Assembly (NCBI RefSeq): GCF_001679005.1
Contig: NZ_LXTW01000001.1
Coordinates: 20,429 to 84,428, forward strand
Source of the DNA: Moraxella nonliquefaciens
GTDB lineage: Bacteria; Pseudomonadota; Gammaproteobacteria; Pseudomonadales; Moraxellaceae
Length of the DNA: 64,000 nt
Reading direction: 5' to 3'
Part shown: one piece after another, positions 8,389 through 16,965 of the stretch
How the letters are laid out: each line of letters begins with the position of its first letter
How positions within the stretch are numbered: position 1 is the first letter of the stretch
Translations under genes and position numbers: made by a program
Notes under the pieces: generated by a model
What the model was told of the DNA's origin: nothing
What the model saw: only the letters and a program-made list of their open reading frames with translations
Database searches by the model: none

Positions 8389-9591
8389 CTACCATGACAC
8401 GTCAATGTCAAACACATCGGCAATCTCTTCGCCCAAAGCGGATTCTTCTACCATTTGGGGTGTGATAATCTCATCAAAATTCTCATAACTTACCAAAGAC
8501 AGCGTCTCGGTCTTATAGCGATGCAGTCGCACTGCCGCCCACGGGGTAAATAGCCCAAGTGTCAAGCCAATCAGCAAAAAGTTGGTAAATTGAATAAAAG
8601 CAAATCTAAAAATGCTAAACTCATTTAGCACAAACTCACTCTCGCCAATGGTCAAGTTGTCCCACACGACCTTGTGCAGACAGGCTTGGGTGAACGGTAC
8701 GATAAGTAGCATCATAAGGTACATGCCAATCACGACAAGCACTGCAATTCTCACACCAATATCTGACCCGAACGCTGCCCCAAGACCCATCATGACCATA
8801 CCGCCAATAGATGCAAGAATGCCAATCCCAATGGGTATCCACACCGCCTTGTACACATCAAGCATACTGGCGTGCCAGGTAAATGCCATCTCGCCAAATT
8901 GGGTGTTATCAAACTGATAACTCTTAAACAGTCGCCATGCAAATGGGGCAAGCAAGACAAAACCAATCGCCATCACCATCATGCCAATGACATCATTCAT
9001 CCGTATGCTCAAATAACCTGCTCCAATATTCATCTGCATGCTCAAATAACCTGCCCCAATGATGAGAATATTGGCAAAAACAATCAAGCCAAACAGCATA
9101 TAAGCACCAAGCAGACTGCCCACAAAGGCAAAGCGGACATTTTTGTATTGGCTGTTTCTTGCCCGAAAGCGTAATGTAGAACGCACAAGCCACGGAAACA
9201 AAGCCATGATTAAAAGACCGCCCACCGCCGCGATGACAGGCGAGAATTCTCCTAACACACTGATGACAAGATAGACACCAATTGCGATGAGACGCCCAAT
9301 CAAAATCCGCTTAGGGTTGGCGGTGAAGTCAAATGACTCATCATTTAGCTCGGTGTTGCCATAAAAATACCGCAGACGGCGAACCTTTGCCCACGGCGAA
9401 TAAATCCCAAGGGTGATGATTGTCAAAAGCAAATTAACAATCCAAATCCTAAAATACTCTGACCCTGTCCCATAAAAATAAAAGTCGTATTGATACGGCT
9501 CATCAGGCGGGGTAGACGGTAGGGTAGGGGGTGTATCAAAAGGGGTGTGATAAATGTCGTTGGTAAAAGGCTCATTTGGGGGTAGTGACAT
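8389..9591 (-). CDS. DUF898 (YjgN-like) multi-pass inner-membrane protein
   Basis: A 400-residue protein with a Pro-rich N-terminal tail and many hydrophobic segments. It contains two related halves, each with a W/Y-F-x-N-x-x-L-T-x-x-T-L-G-x-Y-S/T-P-W-A motif (near residues 50-70 as TLGIYSPWAKVRRLRYFYGNT and near 340-360 as TLGLFTPWAAVRLHRY), which is the DUF898/YjgN repeat. The function of the family is not established. Six bases separate it from the downstream M48 protease gene, a linkage that suggests a joint membrane quality-control or envelope role (inference). An 11-residue tandem duplication lies inside one membrane segment (see the repeat at 8995-9060). Confidence 0.82.
   Translation of the reverse strand: MSLPPNEPFTNDIYHTPFDTPPTLPSTPPDEPYQYDFYFYGTGSEYFRIWIVNLLLTIITLGIYSPWAKVRRLRYFYGNTELNDESFDFTANPKRILIGRLIAIGVYLVISVLGEFSPVIAAVGGLLIMALFPWLVRSTLRFRARNSQYKNVRFAFVGSLLGAYMLFGLIVFANILIIGAGYLSMQMNIGAGYLSIRMNDVIGMMVMAIGFVLLAPFAWRLFKSYQFDNTQFGEMAFTWHASMLDVYKAVWIPIGIGILASIGGMVMMGLGAAFGSDIGVRIAVLVVIGMYLMMLLIVPFTQACLHKVVWDNLTIGESEFVLNEFSIFRFAFIQFTNFLLIGLTLGLFTPWAAVRLHRYKTETLSLVSYENFDEIITPQMVEESALGEEIADVFDIDVSW
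8995..9060. repeat. 33-bp tandem duplication inside the DUF898 gene
   Basis: Two adjacent 33-base copies, 8995-9027 and 9028-9060, differ at three positions. On the minus strand they encode IGAGYLSMQMN and IGAGYLSIRMN, about residues 178-199. The duplication keeps the frame and lengthens a hydrophobic region by 11 residues. The few substitutions suggest it is older than a sequencing or slippage event of the last few generations. Confidence 0.9.
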
Positions 9592-9735
9592 ATTATGTCC
9601 TTATATTATTAGAATAAGACTTGTTTTTTGAACACAAATTATACCAAAGTCCAACCAAAAATACAAAAATTAAGATTTGATTAATTTTATTGATTTTATG
9701 ATAAAATAAGACATCTAAATAAAGGCTTAATTTTT

Positions 9736-10359
9736 ATGCAAAAACTTATCTTAGCCAGCAACAACCAAGGTAAACTTGCCGAATTCCAATCCTTATTTGA
9801 TAAAGCGAATTTGGGCATGAGCATCATTGCCCAAGGCGAGCTTAGCATTACAGATGCTGATGAGACAGGGCTGTCTTTTATTGAAAATGCCATCATCAAG
9901 GCACGTCATGCAAGCCTTGCAAGCGGCTTACCTGCTTTGGCAGATGACAGTGGATTGTGTGTGCCTGTTTTGGATAATAGGCCAGGGATTTATTCTGCTC
10001 GCTATGCCAGTTTGGACGGAGCGGGGGTACACGGTGATGACGATGCCAATAACGCCAAACTGCTACAAGAGCTCATGCCGTTTAGAGATGATAAGCCCAT
10101 CATCGCCAAATTCATCTGCGTGCTTGTCCTTGTTCGCCATGCCAATGACCCTTTGCCGATGATTGCACAGGGGCAGTGGGCAGGCGAGATACTGGATGCA
10201 CCAAGGGGCAATCATGGTTTTGGCTATGACCCACTGTTTTATATACCAAGCCTTGCCAAAACATCCGCTGAGCTTGACAGAGCCACCAAAAATGCCCTAA
10301 GTCATCGTGGGCAAGCCTTAGATAAGCTCATTGCCCATTTAAAACAGGGTGAATTTTAA
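9736..10359 (+). CDS. rdgB: XTP/dITP diphosphatase (non-canonical purine NTP pyrophosphatase)
   Basis: A 207-residue HAM1/RdgB-family protein. SNNQGKLAEF near the start, ADDSGLCV with the metal-binding acidic pair, GFGYDPLF and SHRGQAL are the family motifs in order. It hydrolyses dITP, ITP and XTP to monophosphates and pyrophosphate, keeping deaminated purines out of DNA and RNA. The length is slightly above the usual 195-200 residues. It is transcribed away from the DUF898/M48 pair. AT-rich sequence with TATGATAAAAT at about 9697-9707 lies upstream and may hold its promoter. Confidence 0.94.
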   Translation: MQKLILASNNQGKLAEFQSLFDKANLGMSIIAQGELSITDADETGLSFIENAIIKARHASLASGLPALADDSGLCVPVLDNRPGIYSARYASLDGAGVHGDDDANNAKLLQELMPFRDDKPIIAKFICVLVLVRHANDPLPMIAQGQWAGEILDAPRGNHGFGYDPLFYIPSLAKTSAELDRATKNALSHRGQALDKLIAHLKQGEF

Positions 10360-10379
10360 CTTGCAGTGAGTTTGATAGG

Positions 10380-10408
10380 TTGTAATTTTACCAAAAAAAA
10401 GCTATACT
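10380..10408 (+). promoter_or_regulatory. Predicted sigma70 promoter of tig
   Basis: TTGTAA at 10380-10385 and TATACT at 10403-10408 are separated by 17 bases, close to the sigma70 consensus. They lie in the 185-base gap between rdgB and tig, about 140 bases before the tig start. Pattern match only. Confidence 0.45.
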
Positions 10409-10544
10409 AACCACCTTTTAGGATTTTTAAGCGTATTTTTATAAAATGCTTGCCCAGATTTTTAAGAATTCACTAATTAAGTATTCACTGATAGGTGATT
10501 GAAATAAGTGATTGAATTTTAACAAGTTTTAAGGTAGAACTCCC

Positions 10545-11879
10545 ATGAGTAACTTAGATGTTGCTGTAAATGTCATCTCAGACAAACAAACCCAACTGAC
10601 CGTTAAAGTACCTGTTGGCACCATTCAAAGCAAAGTAGAAAGTCGCATTCGTAGCCTTGCCAAAACCGCCAAAATTGATGGATTTCGTAAAGGCAAAGTA
10701 CCTGTAAGCCACATTCGTGCCCAATATGGTGCTGGCATTCAGCAAGAGGTCATCAATGATGTGATTCGTGATACCGTATTTCAAGTATTGGCTGACAAAA
10801 AAGTGCGTGCCGTTGGCGTGCCCAGTATTGATGATGTCAAACTTGAAAACGACTTTTTAGTATATCAAGCATCTGTTGAAACCATGCCAGAGGTTCAGGT
10901 TAAAGGGTTGGATGAGATTGAGGTTGAACGTCAAATGGCCACTGTCTCTGACAGCGACGTGGACACCATGATTGAAAACCTACAAAAACAACGCCAAACT
11001 TTTGAGACCAAAGATGGCGAGCTCGGTGATGGCGATGAGGCCACATTTGACTTTGAAGGTTCTATTGATGGCGAGAAGTTCGAAGGTGGCTCTGCTGAGG
11101 ATTTCCGTCTTGTCATCGGTTCAGGTCAGATGATTCCGGGTTTTGAAGATGGCATGAAAGGCATGAAAGCAGGTGAGGAGAGAGCCATTAAGGTAACTTT
11201 CCCAGAGGACTATCAAGCCGAGAACCTAAAAGGCAAAGAAGCGGATTTTAAAATTAGCTTAAAAGAGGTCAAAGAAGCCAAACTGCCTGAACTCAACGAC
11301 GAATTCTTTGAGTTATTTGGTGTAACAGAAGGCGGTCTTGATAAACTAAAAACCGACGTTCGCAAAAACATGGAACGTGAGATTAAGAACGCCGCTCGTA
11401 ATCAAGTCAAACAAGCTGCCTTTGATGCTTTGGTTGATAAAAATGAATTTGACGTACCAAATGCCATGCTTGCAGCAGAGATTGACCGTCAACGCAACCT
11501 AATGCTACAACGCTTTGCTCAGCAGTTCGGTGCCAACCCAAATACCTTTGACAAAAACATGTTACCCGATGAGCTGTTTGAAGACCAAGCATTGCGTGCG
11601 GTACGTTTGGGTGTGCTCGTGGGTCAAATCATTGACAAACAAAAGCTGGAAGTTGACCAAGAACGTGTAACAGCATTCATCGCCGAAGCTGCTGAAAACT
11701 ATGAAGACCCAAATGAGGTCATTGAATACTTCACCAATGACAAACAAGAACGTGCTGGCATAGAAGCGGTTGTGCTAGAAGATCAGGTGGTAGAATACAT
11801 TCTGTCACAAGCGAAAGTAACCGATAAAGAGGTTAAGTACCAAGATCTATTGGCAACAGCTCAGCAAGCCCAAATGTAA
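10545..11879 (+). CDS. tig: Trigger factor (ribosome-associated chaperone and prolyl isomerase)
   Basis: A 444-residue protein with the three trigger-factor domains. The N-terminal ribosome-binding domain carries GFRKGKVP, the FRK signature that docks on ribosomal protein L23. The FKBP-like prolyl isomerase domain follows (about 155-245: FDFEGSIDGEKFEGG, MIPGFEDGMKGMKAGEE), then the helical C-terminal cradle. It binds nascent chains at the ribosome exit. The order tig-clpP-clpX is the classical bacterial arrangement. A hairpin with a T-rich tail at 12020-12040 separates tig from clpP. The start is chosen at MSNLDVAV, preceded by AAGGTAGAA. Confidence 0.96.
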   Translation: MSNLDVAVNVISDKQTQLTVKVPVGTIQSKVESRIRSLAKTAKIDGFRKGKVPVSHIRAQYGAGIQQEVINDVIRDTVFQVLADKKVRAVGVPSIDDVKLENDFLVYQASVETMPEVQVKGLDEIEVERQMATVSDSDVDTMIENLQKQRQTFETKDGELGDGDEATFDFEGSIDGEKFEGGSAEDFRLVIGSGQMIPGFEDGMKGMKAGEERAIKVTFPEDYQAENLKGKEADFKISLKEVKEAKLPELNDEFFELFGVTEGGLDKLKTDVRKNMEREIKNAARNQVKQAAFDALVDKNEFDVPNAMLAAEIDRQRNLMLQRFAQQFGANPNTFDKNMLPDELFEDQALRAVRLGVLVGQIIDKQKLEVDQERVTAFIAEAAENYEDPNEVIEYFTNDKQERAGIEAVVLEDQVVEYILSQAKVTDKEVKYQDLLATAQQAQM

Positions 11880-11917
11880 GTTGTTTGGGGTGTGTTGAGT
11901 TTTTCTTTTCTTTTAAT

Positions 11918-11977
11918 GAAATTCTAAATGTAAGAAATTCTAAAACGTAATTTATATTAACATAAATTATATTAACA
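11918..11977. repeat. Short AT-rich direct repeats between tig and clpP
   Basis: GAAATTCTAAA occurs at 11918-11928 and 11934-11944, and a second, imperfect pair (ATTTATATTAACA-like and AAATTATATTAACA) follows to 11977. These lie downstream of tig and ahead of its terminator. No function can be assigned; they may be simple slippage products. Confidence 0.5.
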
Positions 11978-12019
11978 ATTACCTTATAGATATTCACCAT
12001 GCCCTAAATGACACAAATG

Positions 12020-12048
12020 CCCTAACAAAAAATGTTGGGGTGTTTTTA
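12020..12048 (+). terminator. Rho-independent terminator after tig
   Basis: CCCTAACA (12020-12027), a five-A loop, and TGTTGGGG (12033-12040) form an 8-bp stem with one T-G wobble, followed by TGTTTTTA. It lies between tig and clpP. Confidence 0.7.
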
Positions 12049-12133
12049 TTTTGTGGTAAAATAGCTTGATTTGATTTGAATTTTTAAAACTTAATCTGTG
12101 ACATTTAATTGTCATACCTAATTAGGACACGAT

Positions 12134-12787
12134 ATGAGTAATATTTGCAAAAACCCCTTTTATGACCAACTGACTGATACCTTTCATGCAGTCCCACAGT
12201 CTGCCCTTGTGCCTGTGGTGATTGAACAGTCAGGTCGTGGCGAGCGTTCGTTTGATATTTTTTCACGTCTTTTGCGTGAGCGTGTGATTTTCTTGACAGG
12301 TCAGGTTGAAGACCACATGGCAAATTTAATAGTCGCCCAGCTGTTATTTTTAGAAGCGGACAATCCTGAAAAAGACATACATTTATACATTAATTCACCT
12401 GGGGGTGTGGTTACCGCAGGCATGGCGATGTTTGATACCATGAACTTTATCAAGCCTGATGTTTCTACCATCTGTTTGGGGCAAGCGTGTAGCATGGGGT
12501 CATTTTTGTTGGCAGCAGGAGCAAAAGGCAAACGTTATGCTCTTGCCAATAGCCGTATCATGATTCATCAACCATCAGGTGGAGCACAAGGGCAAGCAAC
12601 TGACATTGAGATTAGTGCCAAACAAATCCTAAAAATCCGTGAACGCCTAAATGCCATCCTTGCTGAGCGTACCGGTCAGCCACTTGAAAAAATTGAACGA
12701 GACGTTGAACGTGATTATTGGTTGGATGCCTTTGAGGCCAATGAGTACGGTCTGGTGGATGCTGTGCTTGAAAAACGCCCTGTGTAG
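12134..12787 (+). CDS. clpP: ATP-dependent Clp protease proteolytic subunit
   Basis: A 217-residue S14 serine peptidase. The catalytic Ser120 is in GQACSMGS, His145 in MIHQPSGG, and the Asp lies in the ERDYWLDAFEA segment. ClpP forms a two-ring barrel that degrades proteins unfolded by ClpX, encoded 65 bases downstream. The N-terminus is about 20 residues longer than mature E. coli ClpP, consistent with a processed propeptide. The Ser-containing motif has Cys rather than the usual Ala before the nucleophile (GQACS instead of GQAAS), a tolerated change. Confidence 0.96.
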   Translation: MSNICKNPFYDQLTDTFHAVPQSALVPVVIEQSGRGERSFDIFSRLLRERVIFLTGQVEDHMANLIVAQLLFLEADNPEKDIHLYINSPGGVVTAGMAMFDTMNFIKPDVSTICLGQACSMGSFLLAAGAKGKRYALANSRIMIHQPSGGAQGQATDIEISAKQILKIRERLNAILAERTGQPLEKIERDVERDYWLDAFEANEYGLVDAVLEKRPV

Positions 12788-12852
12788 CGATGGCCAGAGA
12801 TTGATAACAGCGGGCTTGCCTGCCCAGTTAAGATGTATACAAAGGAAAACCG

Positions 12853-14136
12853 ATGACTAAAACCAAAGAGCCAAGCTGTGCCTTTTGTGGCAAGAAAAAA
12901 GATGAAGTTAAAAAACTCATCACTGGCATTGATGAGGATGCCAGCATTTGTAACGAGTGTGTGACGCTATGTGGCGACATGCTGGGCGGTATGGATTTGG
13001 ATGCTAAGAGTGAGCAAGACAAAAAGCCAAACCAAACCAAAGCCAAAAAAAACAAAGCTGATGATAAAAACTGGGCAACAGCCGTTCTGCCCAAACCCAA
13101 AGAGATTCGTGAGCATTTAGACGAGTACGTCATCGGTCAGGACACTGCCAAAAAAGCCTTGGCGGTGGCGGTCTACAACCATTACAAACGCCTAAAAGTG
13201 CGTGCCAATGACAAAATTTCACCTGTGGAACTTGCCAAAAGTAACATTCTGCTCATCGGGCCAACAGGTTCAGGTAAAACCTTACTTGCCCAGACCCTTG
13301 CCAAAATGTTAGATGTGCCTTTTGCCATGGCGGATGCAACCACACTCACCGAAGCAGGCTATGTGGGTGAAGATGTGGAAAACATTGTCCAAAAGCTACT
13401 ACAATCTGCCGATTATGATGTAAAGCGAGCTGAGCGTGGCATCATCTACATTGATGAGATTGACAAAATCAGCAAAAAAGGCGAGAACGTCTCTATCACC
13501 CGAGATGTCTCTGGCGAGGGCGTTCAGCAAGCACTCTTAAAACTCATTGAAGGCACGGTTGCCAATATTCCCCCGCAAGGTGGACGTAAGCACCCCAACC
13601 AGCAGATGATTCAGGTGGATACCAGCAATATTTTGATGATTGTCGGCGGAGCATTTGCAGGGCTTGACCGTATCATTCAGCAACGTACCGAAAAGACAGG
13701 CATTGGTTTTAATGCCGATGTCAAAGCCCAGGAAGAAACCAAAATCAGCGAACTGTTCAAGGAGGTTGAGCCTGAGGACTTGATTAAATTTGGTTTGATT
13801 CCTGAGCTTATCGGACGCTTACCTGTGATTGCCACATTAGATGAGCTTGATGAAACCGCTTTAATCCAAATCCTAACCGAACCTAAAAACGCTCTAACCA
13901 AGCAGTATGAATATCTGTTTGACATGGAGGGGGCGAAACTGACCTTTGAAGATGAAGCCCTGACGGCAGTTGCCAAACAAGCGATGAAGCGTAAGACAGG
14001 AGCAAGGGGTCTGCGTTCTATCATTGAAAATGCCTTGCTAGATACCATGTATGAGCTACCAAGCATGGATGATGCCAAAGAGGTGGTGGTAACTGGTGCG
14101 GTGATAGAAAATGGCGGTAAGCCTGTGATTAGATAG
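12853..14136 (+). CDS. clpX: ATP-dependent Clp protease ATP-binding subunit ClpX
   Basis: A 427-residue AAA+ unfoldase. The N-terminal zinc domain has CAFCGKKKDE and ICNEC (four Cys). Walker A is GPTGSGKTLLA, followed by the pore loop GYVGED, Walker B IIYIDEIDKI, and the ClpP-docking loop TGIGF. It unfolds tagged substrates and feeds them to ClpP. The linker between the zinc domain and the AAA module is Lys/Asn-rich. Preceded by AAAGGAAAACCG, a good ribosome binding site, and followed by a terminator at 14150-14174, so clpP-clpX is a two-gene unit. Confidence 0.97.
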   Translation: MTKTKEPSCAFCGKKKDEVKKLITGIDEDASICNECVTLCGDMLGGMDLDAKSEQDKKPNQTKAKKNKADDKNWATAVLPKPKEIREHLDEYVIGQDTAKKALAVAVYNHYKRLKVRANDKISPVELAKSNILLIGPTGSGKTLLAQTLAKMLDVPFAMADATTLTEAGYVGEDVENIVQKLLQSADYDVKRAERGIIYIDEIDKISKKGENVSITRDVSGEGVQQALLKLIEGTVANIPPQGGRKHPNQQMIQVDTSNILMIVGGAFAGLDRIIQQRTEKTGIGFNADVKAQEETKISELFKEVEPEDLIKFGLIPELIGRLPVIATLDELDETALIQILTEPKNALTKQYEYLFDMEGAKLTFEDEALTAVAKQAMKRKTGARGLRSIIENALLDTMYELPSMDDAKEVVVTGAVIENGGKPVIR

Positions 14137-14149
14137 TACATATGACATT

Positions 14150-14174
14150 AAAAGGTGGGCAAGGCCTGCCTTTT
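14150..14174 (+). terminator. Rho-independent terminator after clpX
   Basis: AAAAGGTGGGC (14150-14160), a short AAG loop, and GCCTGCCTTTT (14164-14174) form a stem with two G-T wobbles that runs into a T tract, 14 bases after the clpX stop. Confidence 0.7.
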
Positions 14175-14390
14175 TTGTTGGAAAATGACCAATAAGTCAA
14201 TATTACAAAATGATATGATTTTGCCCAAATGATTGTGATATAGTAACCAAGCATTGTCAATAATGGATTGTGGGCGGACTGTGGATAACAAAGATGGCGG
14301 ATGCTATGGTTAATTTATCCACATCGGTCTGTATTATGAGCGATATTTAACATATTTAATCAAGTCCTATTTGGGGCAACAGGAGCAATC

Positions 14391-16541
14391 ATGATTTATT
14401 GTGGAAAATCCATACAAGTTAGCCGACTAGACGGCGATATTGTCAAATTTCATTTTAACAATGAAGACGAATCGGTCAATAAATTTGACCAAGCAACCAA
14501 TGCTGAGTTCAAAGACGCTGTTAGTGCCTTAGAGCGAGATGCGACCATCAAGGGTTTGATTGTAACATCGGGTAAAAAAGTATTCATCGCAGGGGCGGAC
14601 ATCACCGAGTTTGTCAGTTATTTTAAAAGACCCCAAGAAGAGTTAGAGAACTGGTTGCTTGACATTAACAACGTTTTTAATCGTTTTGAAGATTTGCCAT
14701 TTCCCAAAGTATCAGCCATCAATGGTGCAGCGTTAGGCGGTGGTTGTGAGATGACGCTTGTCTGTGAATACCGTGTTATGGGGCAATCTGCCCAAATCGG
14801 CTTACCTGAGACCAAATTAGGTATTTTTCCTGGATTTGGTGGCTCTGTGCGTACCCCACGTATTATCGGCATTGATAACGCTTTGGAGATTATCGCCACT
14901 GCCAAACCCCTAAAACCTACCGACGCACTAAAAATTGGCTTGGTAGATGCTGTTGTGGCGGATGAGCATGTGGAGAGTTCGGCTCTTGATTTGGTCAAAA
15001 AGTGTATCAGTGGCGAGCTTGACCGGCAAGCCAAACGTAGCGAGAAATTAGAGCCTGTTAAACTCAATGCCACCGAACAGGCCATGGCAATCAGCTCTGC
15101 CAAAGCTGTGATTTTTGCCAAAGCCAACCCCAAACATTATCCAGCACCAGCCTTTGCACTAGATGCGATAGAGCGTCATGCCAATTTGGGGCGTGATGAA
15201 GCCATTAAGATTGAGGCCATCAATTTTGCCAAATCTGCCAAAACCCCACAAGCTGCGGCATTGGTTGGTGTGTTTTTAAATGACCAACTTGTCAAAAAGC
15301 GTGCCAAAGAGCAGTCCAAATCCGCCCGTGACATCAAGGAGATGGCAGTGATTGGGGCGGGCATTATGGGAGGTGGCATTGCTTATCAATCAGCGGTTAA
15401 GGGTTTGCCCATCATCGTAAAAGACATCAGTTCACATCAGCTTGATTTGGGCATGAATGAAGCAAGTAAGCTCCTTAGCAAAGAGGTAGAACGTGGTAAA
15501 ATCAGCGTCGCCAATATGGGTGCAACCTTATCTAAAATCCGCCCAACACTAAACTATGGCGATTTTGCCACGCCTGATATCATCATCGAGGCGGTGGTAG
15601 AAAATGAGAACATCAAAAAAACGGTACTGACCGAGACCGAAAGTCTCATCAAAGAGACGGCGATTCTTGCATCTAACACGTCCACAATTAGCATTACCGA
15701 GCTTGCCAAATCACTAAAACGCCCAGAGAATTTTGTGGGCATGCACTTTTTTAATCCTATTCATCGCATGCCCCTTGTGGAGATTATCCGTGGCGACAAA
15801 ACCAGTGATGAAGCGGTGGCAACTACCATTGCCCTTGCCCAAAAAATGGGCAAAACCCCAATCGTGGTCAATGACTGTGCAGGTTTTTTGGTGAACCGTG
15901 TGCTATTTCCGTATTTTGGGGCATTTGATTTACTCATCCATCATGGGGCGGATTTTGTCAAGATTGATAAGGTCATGCAAAAGTTTGGCATGCCCATGGG
16001 CCCTGCCTATCTGCTTGACGTGGTGGGTATTGATACAGGTGTTCATGCAAGTGCGGTCATGGCGGATGCTTTCCCTGAGCGTATGAATCCTGATTATAAG
16101 ACTGCCACGACTGTCATGTTTGAAAATAATCGTTTGGGACAAAAAAATGGCGTGGGTTTTTATAAGTACGAACTTGATAAAAAAGGCAAGCCCAAAAAGA
16201 GCGTGGATAATGCCACTTATGAGCTGTTAGAGACGGTACAAGATGCCAATGCTGACTTTGATGAGCAAGAGATTATTGAGCGTTTGATGGTGGCATTTTG
16301 CACCGAGACGGTGCGTTGCTTGGAGGATGGCATTGTAGCAAGTGCAGGCGAGGCAGATATGGCGATGCTTTTGGGTCTTGGCTTTCCGCCGTTTCGTGGT
16401 GGGCCATGTCGCTACATTGACCAAATGGGTGTCAAAGAGTTTGTTGCTTTGTGTGATAAATATGCCCATCTTGGCAAGGCGTATGAGGCTCCAAAAATGC
16501 TACAAGAGATGGCAGAGCGTGGTGAGAGCTTTTATCAGTAA
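14391..16541 (+). CDS. fadB: Fatty-acid oxidation complex subunit alpha (enoyl-CoA hydratase / 3-hydroxyacyl-CoA dehydrogenase)
   Basis: A 716-residue fusion protein. The N-terminal crotonase part has the oxyanion-hole segment FIAGADITEF, the GGGCEM glutamate, and the second glutamate in GLPETKLGIFPGFGG. The dehydrogenase part begins with the NAD motif GAGIMGGGIAY (about residue 320) and has FVGMHFFNPIHRMPLVE and the PMGPAYLLD region. It hydrates enoyl-CoA and oxidises 3-hydroxyacyl-CoA in beta-oxidation, in complex with the thiolase FadA encoded 424 bases downstream. Normally fadB and fadA are nearly adjacent; here a dead gene separates them. Confidence 0.95.
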   Translation: MIYCGKSIQVSRLDGDIVKFHFNNEDESVNKFDQATNAEFKDAVSALERDATIKGLIVTSGKKVFIAGADITEFVSYFKRPQEELENWLLDINNVFNRFEDLPFPKVSAINGAALGGGCEMTLVCEYRVMGQSAQIGLPETKLGIFPGFGGSVRTPRIIGIDNALEIIATAKPLKPTDALKIGLVDAVVADEHVESSALDLVKKCISGELDRQAKRSEKLEPVKLNATEQAMAISSAKAVIFAKANPKHYPAPAFALDAIERHANLGRDEAIKIEAINFAKSAKTPQAAALVGVFLNDQLVKKRAKEQSKSARDIKEMAVIGAGIMGGGIAYQSAVKGLPIIVKDISSHQLDLGMNEASKLLSKEVERGKISVANMGATLSKIRPTLNYGDFATPDIIIEAVVENENIKKTVLTETESLIKETAILASNTSTISITELAKSLKRPENFVGMHFFNPIHRMPLVEIIRGDKTSDEAVATTIALAQKMGKTPIVVNDCAGFLVNRVLFPYFGAFDLLIHHGADFVKIDKVMQKFGMPMGPAYLLDVVGIDTGVHASAVMADAFPERMNPDYKTATTVMFENNRLGQKNGVGFYKYELDKKGKPKKSVDNATYELLETVQDANADFDEQEIIERLMVAFCTETVRCLEDGIVASAGEADMAMLLGLGFPPFRGGPCRYIDQMGVKEFVALCDKYAHLGKAYEAPKMLQEMAERGESFYQ

Positions 16542-16550
16542 GTGGCAATA

Positions 16551-16932
16551 TGAACAGCTGTATATTTTAAACAGATGTGCATTGAACAGCATGCCAATGA
16601 CAACACGCACCGTTATGAATACATTGATGGACAAGTGTACGCCATGGTAGGGGTAAGCCATAACCACAACATTTTGACCAAGCCTGTGCTTATTAGGAAG
16701 ATGTTGTCTTTATTAACCGCCAACATTGACCATCATGTCAAAATTGTAATATTGTCAAAAATCCCAACCCTACAAGAACGTGTCTTGTTGGAGCAGGATT
16801 TATGGCAATACGGTCTATTGCAAGATGGATGATTGGGGCGAGTATTTGTCAAAAGATGATGGCACGTCTCTTGATGGCATTGGGCTGACCTTGACCACAA
16901 AACAAATGTATGAACAGGTCTTCATTAAGTAA
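16551..16932 (+). pseudogene. Remnant of a Uma2-family (DUF820) putative endonuclease gene
   Basis: The frame from about 16551 reads CIEQHANDNTHRYEYIDGQVYAMVG followed by SHNHN, the conserved N-terminal motif of Uma2 proteins (R-x-E-Y-x-D-G-x-x-Y-A-M-x-G then H-N). It stays open through LQERVLLEQDLWQYGLL to a stop near 16830. The C-terminal end continues in another frame as DDWGEYLSKDDGTSLDGIG...TTKQMYEQVF, ending at 16932. The middle, which holds the PD-(D/E)XK-like core, is missing, so the gene is both shortened and frameshifted. It lies between fadB and fadA in their transcription direction. Family identification is from motif memory. Confidence 0.75.
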
Positions 16933-16965
16933 TTTTAACCATTTTATAAGTTTAAGGAAAAAACC

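Noticed and set aside
13677..14141. 154-codon antisense ORF under the 3' end of clpX
   Set aside because: Serine-rich translation typical of antisense to conserved coding sequence; no independent support.
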